A stretch of 8,862 nt of DNA from Caldifarciminota bacterium UBA3073 (GTDB lineage: Bacteria > Hydrothermota > UBA3073), in contig DFBT01000015.1 in the NCBI GenBank assembly GCA_002366725.1, forward strand, positions 1 to 8,862, written 5' to 3'. The first letter of the stretch is position 1; the number at the start of each line of letters is the position of its first letter. The position numbers and the translations under genes are program-made. Positions 1-4,813 of the stretch are shown here, piece after piece. The notes beneath the pieces were generated by a model. It worked only from the letters and a program-made list of their open reading frames with translations, did not search any database and was not told the origin of the DNA.

Positions 1-106
1 TGTTATAGATGTGGGGAGTGACAGCCTTCAGACTGTTATAGATATGGGAAGTGACAGTCTTTAGACTGTTATAGATGTGGGGAGTGACGGTCTTTAGACT
101 GTTATA
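1..106 (+). repeat. Tandem REP units, TC-stem variant (33-nt period)
   Basis: Three complete units (15-40, 48-73, 81-106) and the tail of a fourth (1-7) repeat with an exact 33-nt period; a 7-nt spacer close to GATGTGG separates the 26-nt units. The unit is GGAGTG, then the stem ACAGTCT/AGACTGT around TT, then TATA. Small differences: unit 1 has an unpaired C in the left arm and TC in the centre, unit 2 has a GAAGTG head, and unit 3 has a G:T wobble in the stem. The array continues past the left edge. Confidence 0.9.
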
Positions 107-124
107 AAAAAACGATAATACTCA

Positions 125-178
125 TGTAACAGCGTAAACGCTGTCACTCCACTATAACAGCGTAAACGCTGTCACTCC
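125..178 (-). repeat. Pair of REP units, CG-stem variant, abutting the RAYT stop
   Basis: Two units on the minus strand at 125-150 and 153-178, separated by 2 nt. Both have a perfect 7-bp stem ACAGCGT/ACGCTGT. The unit at 153-178 has the full GGAGTG head and TATA tail; the one at 125-150 has TACA as its tail. The upstream unit ends one base before the RAYT stop codon (182-180), so the transposase gene runs directly into its REP partner. Confidence 0.9.
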
Positions 179-179
179 G

Positions 180-725
180 TTAATCGTTTTCTCCCTTTGG
201 AGTGAAATCTACTATGGGATATTCTTTTAGACAGGAGTTCACCCACTCTACACCGTATTTTTCCACGAAACTATGAAAACTTGTCCATTTATATTCGGAC
301 ATTTTTTGTGTATAACCATGCTTAACACAGTTATAATGAATATAGTTTAAACGTGTGTAAAAATCGGATTTGTCACGAATACAGACATCCCAGTATTGGA
401 ACCAGACCCTTCGTCCCATTTTACCTTCAAGTCTATTTAGTTTACAAGAACTTCTTCCTTTGATATTACCAAGAAATCTTGGTAGCCATTTTCCTGCGCC
501 TGTCTTAAACAAGATATGAAAGTGATCGTCTAAAATAGTCCATGCGTACAGAGTATATCCATATTTCTTAACAGCGCTATCCAGTGCGTTTTTAATAAAT
601 TGCTTCTTGGCATCGGTATTAAAGAAAGGTTTTTGATGGAGTGTCGAAGCGCTGACGAAGTAGACCATAGCATCGAAATATAAATGTGCGGGGCGATGGA
701 TATTTCTGACCTCAGGATAGTGCAT
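180..725 (-). CDS. REP-associated tyrosine transposase (RAYT, Y1/HUH family)
   Basis: 181 aa, in the size range of TnpA-REP proteins. An N-terminal PAHLYFDAMVYFVSAST strand (about 12-28) matches the usual RAYT opening. The metal-binding HUH motif is His68-Phe-His70 in ILDDHFHILFK. A WFQYWDVCIRDKSDF segment (108-122) is followed by YIHYNCVKHGY (128-138), which matches the family's YIxxNPVKHG block; the first Tyr there (128) is the likely nucleophile, and the usual Pro is Cys here. A C-terminal YKWTSFHSF motif is also conserved. I chose ATG 725 because the frame upstream, open to a TTG at 833, only translates REP units. No Shine-Dalgarno lies at normal spacing. The gene is co-directional with truA and may depend on readthrough. 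It probably nicks and rejoins single-stranded REP DNA. The family is clear; the substrate is inferred. Confidence 0.9.
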   Translation of the reverse strand: MHYPEVRNIHRPAHLYFDAMVYFVSASTLHQKPFFNTDAKKQFIKNALDSAVKKYGYTLYAWTILDDHFHILFKTGAGKWLPRFLGNIKGRSSCKLNRLEGKMGRRVWFQYWDVCIRDKSDFYTRLNYIHYNCVKHGYTQKMSEYKWTSFHSFVEKYGVEWVNSCLKEYPIVDFTPKGEND

Positions 726-731
726 GTTAGT

Positions 732-829
732 TATAACAGCGTAAACGCTGTCACTCCCATATATACTTTTGGGAATGACAGTCTTTAGACTGTTACATCC
801 TTTTATAACAGCGTAAACGCTGTCACTCC
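732..829. repeat. REP triplet (alternating orientation) upstream of the RAYT
   Basis: Three units: 804-829 on the minus strand (CG stem), 772-797 on the plus strand (TC stem, GGAATG head, TACA tail) and 732-757 on the minus strand (CG stem). The alternating head-to-head/tail-to-tail arrangement is what BIMEs show in enterobacteria. The right-most unit ends 5 nt short of the truA stop codon, and the left-most lies 6 nt upstream of the chosen RAYT start, so the whole truA-RAYT spacer is REP sequence. Confidence 0.9.
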
Positions 830-834
830 ACAAT

Positions 835-1542
835 TTAATAGATCACCCTTTTAAGATACAGACCGCTCGCGGGTGCAAGTGCAGCCATTCCCTCTCCCCC
901 GTTCAGCATGTGAATAATCGAAGCCCTATCTATCCTGTTCCTCGCAAAAAGCAGGGCCGTTCCCACCATCATTCTCACCTGTTTGTGTAGAAACCTGTCC
1001 CCCTCTATTTCGAGGTGGATTTCGTCTTCCTTCTCCCACATATCGAACCTTCTCACTTCACACACGCCCTCATCCCTCTTTGCGAATCTCTTGAAATTAT
1101 ACCTTCCGCAGAAAATCGGTACTATTTCCCTCAAAGTAGCAAAATCCAACTTAAATCTATACTCCCACACATAATTTCTCCTCAGGGGTGACTTTCCCCC
1201 AAGTAATCTGTAAAGATAAACCTTTCCTTTCGCCGAATACCTTGCGTGAAACTCGTCCGGCACCTCAGCGGTATTTTTTACATATATATCTTTGGGTAGA
1301 TTTGCATTGATTGCCCTCTTTAGGTCACTTGGAGAAAGTCCTGAACCCGTACTGAAATTGATGACCTGTGCGAGCGCATGAACACCCTTATCGGTTCTGC
1401 CGGCACAGCAAAGCTTTATCTCTTCCCCCGTAACCCCGAGAATGGCGGATTCAATTTCACCCCTCACGGTTCTTTTCTGGGGTTGAATTTCAAACCCGTA
1501 GAAATGCGTGCCATCGTATTCTATCGTGAGTTTTATGTTCAT
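835..1542 (-). CDS. truA: tRNA pseudouridine synthase A
   Basis: 235 aa, slightly short of the usual 245-270. TruA converts uridines 38-40 of tRNA anticodon stem-loops to pseudouridine in the cytoplasm. Visible signatures: the N-terminal strand NIKLTIEYDGTHFYGFEIQP, the catalytic block CAGRTDKGVHA with Asp51, FHARYSAKGKVYLYRL (98-113), the GDRFLHKQVRMMVG motif (181-194), and the C-terminal APASGLYL before the end. ATG 1542 gives the canonical start; the TTG at 1581 would add 13 residues of non-family sequence and instead forms a -35-like element. There is no clear Shine-Dalgarno. The stop codon lies 5 nt from the REP array, which may serve as the 3' end of the transcript. It is separated from nnr by 258 nt, so it need not be in the same operon. 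Confidence 0.95.
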   Translation of the reverse strand: MNIKLTIEYDGTHFYGFEIQPQKRTVRGEIESAILGVTGEEIKLCCAGRTDKGVHALAQVINFSTGSGLSPSDLKRAINANLPKDIYVKNTAEVPDEFHARYSAKGKVYLYRLLGGKSPLRRNYVWEYRFKLDFATLREIVPIFCGRYNFKRFAKRDEGVCEVRRFDMWEKEDEIHLEIEGDRFLHKQVRMMVGTALLFARNRIDRASIIHMLNGGEGMAALAPASGLYLKRVIY

Positions 1543-1553
1543 CGGTTCTGTAA

Positions 1554-1581
1554 GGTATAAAGAGGAAGGGGAAGAAATCAA
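1554..1581 (-). promoter_or_regulatory. Possible truA promoter with very short leader
   Basis: On the minus strand, TTGATT (1581-1576), a 16-nt spacer and TATACC (1559-1554) resemble sigma-70 -35/-10 boxes. The -10 ends 11 nt before the ATG, so a start point 7 nt downstream would leave a leader of about 4 nt. This fits the absence of a Shine-Dalgarno, but the boxes are imperfect. Confidence 0.35.
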
Positions 1582-1616
1582 TCGGGGTCATTTATGTGCG
1601 CGTGAATATCTATCAT
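1578..1616 (-). pseudogene. Possible 5' remnant of a TatD-type metal-dependent hydrolase
   Basis: An ATG on the minus strand at 1616 opens MIDIHAHINDPD followed by TGA. The pattern M-(I/L)-I-D-x-H-x-H-(L/I)-N-D-P is how TatD-family DNases and related amidohydrolases begin, with the HxH metal ligands. Nothing after the stop continues the family, and no Shine-Dalgarno precedes it. It could be the relic of a deleted gene upstream of truA, or chance: only 12 codons are involved, and part of the same DNA (AATGACCCCGAT) also occurs in the plsX-nnr spacer. Confidence 0.25.
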
Positions 1617-1725
1617 ATTTATTCAGAGCAAAGACATCAGACCGAAGACAAGAGACTATCAGACCCAAGGAAAAAGGAAAAAGGGGAAAGTAAAGCAAAA
1701 GGCGTAATCAGTGATTAGTTATCGA
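1617..1725. repeat. Low-complexity intergenic sequence with short repeats
   Basis: Non-coding spacer between nnr and truA. It holds two copies of ATCAGACC, about 27 nt apart, and a purine-rich run of repeated GGAAAAA motifs around 1668-1690. I see no RNA gene or terminator. Such degenerate repeats look like decayed intergenic filler rather than an organised element. Confidence 0.5.
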
Positions 1726-1763
1726 GTCTTAGCGTCCTGATGGAATAGCTCACGCATTCCACA
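1726..1763 (-). repeat. Dispersed hairpin repeat, copy B
   Basis: On the minus strand this reads GTGGAATGCG, TGAGCTATTCCATC, then a decayed end finishing AAGAC. It matches copy A (3416-3458, plus strand) at 9/10 and 13/14 positions in the two core blocks; copy A has 6 extra nt between them. The arms TGGAAT/ATTCCA form a 6-bp stem around a 9-nt loop. It lies about 40 nt downstream of the nnr stop. No T-tract follows it, so it is not a classical terminator. Confidence 0.55.
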
Positions 1764-1800
1764 GGATAAATCGTTGTGTCGTGGGGTCGAAAGACAGTTA

Positions 1801-3351
1801 CTAAGCTAAAGGGTAGTCTTTTATCGTCTTTATTGCCTCGGGTATGTTCTCCATCACATCTCCAGCTATCACACAATATTCCGTTTTCTCCTTGGCGGCG
1901 AGGTCGCCCGACAACCCGTGTATATACACACCGAGAACCGCAGACTGCAGGGGTTCTGTTCCCTGCGCAGATAAAGCCGCAATTATACCGGTCAATACAT
2001 CTCCCGAACCCGCTGTTGCGAGTGCCGAGTTGCCTGTGGTATTTAGATAACACCTTCCATCGGGTGACGCCACGACCGTCGGGGCGCCCTTGAGTACGAG
2101 TACAACATTCCATTCTCCCGCAAAGGTGAGTGCCACATCTATTCTGTTTTTGTCTATGTACTTTATGCTCTTCCCGGTGAGCCTCGAAAGCTCTCCGGGA
2201 TGGGGGGTGAGAACGAGCGAAGGGTGGTCACCTTTAAAATCATCGCCGTTGAGATTATTCAAGCCATCTGCGTCTATTATCACAGGTGAACTCGCGGTTT
2301 GCATCACCCCGATAACAAAGTCTCTCGTATCAGTATGAACTCCCACACCCGGCCCCATGGCTATTACATCGATCCCCTTGAAATACAAATTGAGGACATC
2401 CATCGCGGAGCTACCTATCGTATGTGACTGTGTTTCGGGAAGGGGGATTGTTACCACCTCGGTCGCCTTTGTTTCGAGTATTGGGTTCAGACTTTGGGGA
2501 ATACCGAGATAGACAAGTCCCGCACCACATCTCAATGCCGAGAGGGAGGTGAGAGCAGCGGCGCCAGTGAACCCGGGAGAACCCGCAAGAACGAGCACCT
2601 TACCAAATGTTCCCTTGTGTCCGTATGGTGGTCTCTGCGGCAGGATCGAGCTCGCAAGAGATATGTCTATCAATTCAACCGTCGCCTCATCGAACAGGGA
2701 GGGTGGCGCGCCGATGTCTGTCACCCGCAGTTTACCACAATGCATTTTCCCGGGATATAGATAAAGACCTCTTTTGGGAAGGCACATAGTGCAGGTGAGG
2801 GTTGCATTCACACATACACTCCCCACATCTCCGTTTTCACAATCCACACCCGACGGAACATCCACGGAGACCACGGGAATACCCTTCTCATTTATGAGGT
2901 TTATGACATGGGCTGTTATACCCCCAATTTCTCCCTTGAATCCCGTGCCGAAAATCGCATCTACGGCGATATACGCATCCTTGAGTGATTCCCGGAAGGG
3001 TGAAAGTGTACCATCATCAATGATCTCTCTCACCTCAATATCCATCCCGGAGAGAATGTTGAGATTGATGTGGGCATCCCCACGCACATCATCCTTCTTG
3101 CCGATCAAAAAAACGCAGACATCCGCTCCCTTCTTTATAAGCCATCTCGCTATAACAAAACCATCTCCGCCGTTGTTTCCCTTTCCACATACCACAACTA
3201 TCATTTTTGAAACAAAGGAGCCGAACTCTTTCTCCATCTCATCCACAGTTCCTTTTCCCGCATTCTCCATAAGTACAATGCCGGGAATGCCCATCTCTTC
3301 GATAGTCTTCTTATCGATTTTTCTCATCTCATCGGGTTTTACAAGTTTCAT
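1801..3351 (-). CDS. nnr: Bifunctional NAD(P)H-hydrate epimerase / ADP-dependent NAD(P)HX dehydratase
   Basis: 516 aa, full length for the fused YjeF_N-YjeF_C (NnrE-NnrD) enzyme, which repairs damaged, hydrated NAD(P)H: the N-terminal half epimerises R/S-NAD(P)HX and the C-terminal half dehydrates the S form using ADP. Epimerase domain about 1-215: NNGGDG (59-64), DAIFGTGFKGE (131-141) and the VDVPSGVD loop (163-170). Dehydratase domain about 235-510: GTFGKVLVLAGSPGFTGAA (247-265), AMGPGVG (331-337), IIDADGLNNL (358-367), TPHPGE (382-387), KGAPTVV (421-427), and the GNSALATAGSGDVLTG site (440-455) with Asp451. ATG 3351 follows an AAGGA-like ribosome binding site about 8 nt upstream. plsX lies 130 nt upstream in the same direction. 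Cytosolic metabolite-repair enzyme; all motifs look intact. Confidence 0.95.
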   Translation of the reverse strand: MKLVKPDEMRKIDKKTIEEMGIPGIVLMENAGKGTVDEMEKEFGSFVSKMIVVVCGKGNNGGDGFVIARWLIKKGADVCVFLIGKKDDVRGDAHINLNILSGMDIEVREIIDDGTLSPFRESLKDAYIAVDAIFGTGFKGEIGGITAHVINLINEKGIPVVSVDVPSGVDCENGDVGSVCVNATLTCTMCLPKRGLYLYPGKMHCGKLRVTDIGAPPSLFDEATVELIDISLASSILPQRPPYGHKGTFGKVLVLAGSPGFTGAAALTSLSALRCGAGLVYLGIPQSLNPILETKATEVVTIPLPETQSHTIGSSAMDVLNLYFKGIDVIAMGPGVGVHTDTRDFVIGVMQTASSPVIIDADGLNNLNGDDFKGDHPSLVLTPHPGELSRLTGKSIKYIDKNRIDVALTFAGEWNVVLVLKGAPTVVASPDGRCYLNTTGNSALATAGSGDVLTGIIAALSAQGTEPLQSAVLGVYIHGLSGDLAAKEKTEYCVIAGDVMENIPEAIKTIKDYPLA

Positions 3352-3374
3352 AGTCCATCCTTGTTATTATTAGT

Positions 3375-3474
3375 TATTGGTTTACCCCGCCTGCCCTGTA
3401 ATGATAATGCACGGGGTGAAATGCGAACTTGTGAGCTATTTCATCGGGGTCATTAGACATTGGGTATTGGTTTA
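3375..3474 (+). repeat. Direct repeat TATTGGTTTA in the plsX-nnr spacer
   Basis: Two exact 10-bp copies at 3375-3384 and 3465-3474 bracket copy A of the hairpin repeat. Just inside the first copy, ACCCCG (3384-3389) can pair with CGGGGT (3412-3417). The 130-nt spacer has no ORF worth calling. The flanking copies could be a duplication or part of the low-complexity filler seen elsewhere in the window. Confidence 0.4.
3416..3458 (+). repeat. Dispersed hairpin repeat, copy A
   Basis: Reads GTGAAATGCG, 6 nt, TGAGCTATTTCATC, then GGGGTCATTAGAC. The arms TGAAAT/ATTTCA form a 6-bp stem (8 bp with an outer wobble) around a 15-nt loop. Relative to copy B the inner stem pair changes from G:C to A:T on both arms. 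It sits 23 nt beyond the plsX stop codon. The function is unknown. Confidence 0.55.
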
Positions 3475-3481
3475 TCTGTCC

Positions 3482-4459
3482 TTAAACCTGTCCCAATCTC
3501 TGTTCGATAACACGGTTTACATCACGCCTCTTGCATTCTACTGCAAGCTGAACGGCGTTCTTTATCGCCTGTTTACCTGACCTACCGTGGCATACAATGT
3601 CTATACCTTTAACCCCCAGGATTATTGCACCGCCAACCTCATCGTAATTCATCCTCCTCGCTATTCCGTACAGGGTGTCGCGCATAAGTAATGCCCCAAA
3701 CTTCGCCTTCAAAGAAGTGCTTATGCCCTCTTTTAGCAATTCCATTATGAGATTTACCACGCCCTCGCCAAATTTCAGAAGGGAATTTCCAACAAATCCA
3801 TCGCACACAAGGACATCGCACACATCTCTGAGTATCATATGACCCTCTATATTTCCCACAAAATTAATCTCGGCAGATTTCAGAAGTTCCCGTGCTTCTT
3901 TTATCACGCTATTACCCTTTATTTCCTCCTCACCAATGGAGAGAATCCCAACTCTCGGTGCTCTCACCTTCATCACCTCTTCGGTATATATACTTCCCAT
4001 AATACCATACTGGAAGAGATGTTCCGCTTTTGCCTCCGCATTTGCTCCAACATCGATGACCAAAAACCTTCCCTCTTTTGTGGGAAAGAAGGTCGCAAGC
4101 CCTGCCTTCTTCACATTTTGGAGTTTTCCAAGCCCAAGGGTGGCAAATGCGACGAAGGCACCCGTATTCCCGGCACTGACAAATGCATCTATCTCGTTTT
4201 TCTTCTGCAATTCGATGCCAACGGCAATGGACGTCCTCTTTTTCTTCCTGAAGGCAATAGACGGAAGTTCATCCGCCCCGATAACCTCCGGTGCATCAAC
4301 GATCTCCACCACCTCCGGCAACTTCCCCTTCAATATGTCTTCTCTCCCCATAAGTACGAATTGGACATCATCTACCGTACGCACAAGTTCGGATACAGTA
4401 TCCAGTATAACACCGGGGGCATTATCTCCGCCCATTGCATCTATGCCTATTCTGATCAT
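3482..4459 (-). CDS. plsX: Phosphate acyltransferase PlsX
   Basis: 325 aa, normal for PlsX, which makes acyl-phosphate from acyl-ACP for PlsY at the membrane, the first step of phosphatidic acid synthesis in most bacteria. Motifs: IDAMGGDNAPG (6-16), AFVSAGNTGA (92-101), IDVGAN (135-140), GILSIGEEEIKGN (171-183), GNIEGHMI (202-209), VCDGFVGN (218-225) and ILGVKGIDIVCHGRSG (280-295). ATG 4459 gives the canonical start; a longer in-frame version from TTG 4495 would begin inside the promoter. There is no Shine-Dalgarno, and the -10 box ends 7 nt before the ATG, so the mRNA is probably leaderless. The usual neighbours rpmF and fabH/fabD are absent; nnr follows instead. Confidence 0.95.
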   Translation of the reverse strand: MIRIGIDAMGGDNAPGVILDTVSELVRTVDDVQFVLMGREDILKGKLPEVVEIVDAPEVIGADELPSIAFRKKKRTSIAVGIELQKKNEIDAFVSAGNTGAFVAFATLGLGKLQNVKKAGLATFFPTKEGRFLVIDVGANAEAKAEHLFQYGIMGSIYTEEVMKVRAPRVGILSIGEEEIKGNSVIKEARELLKSAEINFVGNIEGHMILRDVCDVLVCDGFVGNSLLKFGEGVVNLIMELLKEGISTSLKAKFGALLMRDTLYGIARRMNYDEVGGAIILGVKGIDIVCHGRSGKQAIKNAVQLAVECKRRDVNRVIEQRLGQV

Positions 4460-4466
4460 CTTTATA

Positions 4467-4495
4467 AGTATATCACAATTTTTATAATATGTCAA
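4467..4495 (-). promoter_or_regulatory. Strong sigma-70-type promoter of plsX
   Basis: On the minus strand: TTGACA (4495-4490), exactly 17 nt, TATACT (4472-4467). The -35 is consensus and the -10 is one base off. Only 7 nt (TATAAAG) separate the -10 from the plsX ATG, so transcription would start at or within a base or two of the A of the start codon. Confidence 0.8.
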
Positions 4496-4527
4496 GTTTT
4501 TTTATTTTCGGAATTATCACTCCCACG

Positions 4528-4547
4528 CCTGCCTGCCGGTAGGCAGG
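4528..4547. repeat. GC-rich 20-bp imperfect palindrome
   Basis: CCTGCCT and AGGCAGG arms (7 bp) enclose GCCGGT; counting a G:T pair, all 20 bases are palindromic. It lies upstream of both divergent promoters in otherwise AT-rich DNA, about 33 nt upstream of the plsX -35. It could be a regulator site or a stray copy of a mobile palindrome; there is no second copy in the window. Confidence 0.5.
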
Positions 4548-4605
4548 AAACACACGAGGTATACGAAATTATCTTATTCTTTATACTTATATTCGGTGTT
4601 TTTTA

Positions 4606-4696
4606 GTGTTTTCCGTGGGCTATCTTTTCCTTCCACTCCCTGTATTTTTTCATCTTTCAGTGTCTTTCGTGTGTTCCGTGGGCAATTTTTTCCTCC
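4606..4696 (+). repeat. Degenerate direct repeats in the divergent spacer
   Basis: A block close to GTGTKTTCCGTGGGC followed by a T-rich tract ending TTTTCCT occurs at 4606-4630 and 4669-4693, 63 nt apart. Together with the two promoters, the palindrome and the 16-mers this accounts for the 354-nt stretch between plsX and the next gene; no coding or RNA gene is visible there. Confidence 0.5.
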
Positions 4697-4710
4697 TGTT
4701 CATTTTTTCC

Positions 4711-4739
4711 TTGACTTTCTACAAAAAAAGTGGTAATAT
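4711..4739 (+). promoter_or_regulatory. Sigma-70-type promoter of the Fn3 membrane protein/hemW pair
   Basis: TTGACT (4711-4716), a 17-nt spacer and TAATAT (4734-4739) are good -35 and -10 matches. Transcription would begin near 4746, giving a leader of about 68 nt, followed by a GGAGG ribosome binding site (4804-4808) 5 nt before ATG 4814. Confidence 0.65.
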
Positions 4740-4744
4740 TATAC

Positions 4745-4776
4745 ACTAACAAACTATCTAACTAACAAACTAACCC
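4745..4776 (+). repeat. Two tandem 16-mers at the start of the 5' leader
   Basis: ACTAACAAACTA recurs at 4745-4756 and 4761-4772, a 16-nt period, and lies at the predicted transcription start. It is purine/pyrimidine-simple and unlikely to fold; it could be slippage-derived or a binding site. Confidence 0.45.
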
Positions 4777-4813
4777 TTTTTAACCCGTTAATTTCTGTAG
4801 GACGGAGGCATGT

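Larger units (their letters stand above)
1..829. mobile_element. REPtron: RAYT gene inside a two-variant REP palindrome array
   Basis: The whole block from the left edge to just before the truA stop is one composite element: complete REP units at 15-40, 48-73, 81-106, 125-150, 153-178, 732-757, 772-797 and 804-829, a truncated unit at 1-7, and a RAYT gene at 180-725. Each 26-nt unit has a GGAGTG head, a 16-nt palindrome (7-bp stem, 2-nt centre) and a TATA tail. Units reading forward on the plus strand carry the stem ACAGTCT/AGACTGT; units reading forward on the minus strand carry ACAGCGT/ACGCTGT. RAYTs are known to be single-copy HUH transposases that recognise and process REP hairpins with a conserved tetranucleotide at the base. 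That this RAYT acts on these units is inferred from linkage. The left boundary lies outside the window. Confidence 0.85.

Noticed and set aside
1..178. CRISPR-like array of regularly spaced palindromic repeats
   Set aside because: Spacers are 2-7 nt and nearly identical rather than unique 30-40-mers, orientation flips, and the associated gene is a RAYT, not cas.
191..205. CTCC/GGAG hairpin with GGAGTGA near the RAYT 3' end as a further REP unit
   Set aside because: Only the head matches; the conserved stem and tail are absent, and it is within coding sequence.
726..833. RAYT start at 833 (217 aa)
   Set aside because: It begins at TTG, translates REP units only, and family similarity starts just after ATG 725.
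1543..1581. TruA start at 1581
   Set aside because: TTG codon with a non-conserved 13-residue extension; ATG 1542 gives the canonical TruA N-terminus.
1776..2113. Overlapping ORFs on both strands inside nnr
   Set aside because: Shadow frames of the conserved nnr dehydratase domain with low-quality composition.
2774..3373. 199-codon plus-strand ORF opposite the epimerase domain
   Set aside because: Ser/Pro/Thr-rich antisense shadow of nnr; no independent support.
4460..4495. PlsX start at 4495
   Set aside because: TTG codon that is the -35 box itself; IDAMGGD motif placement fits ATG 4459.
3839..4606. 255-codon plus-strand ORF opposite plsX
   Set aside because: Antisense to a fully conserved plsX and extends into its promoter; no recognisable domain or ribosome site.
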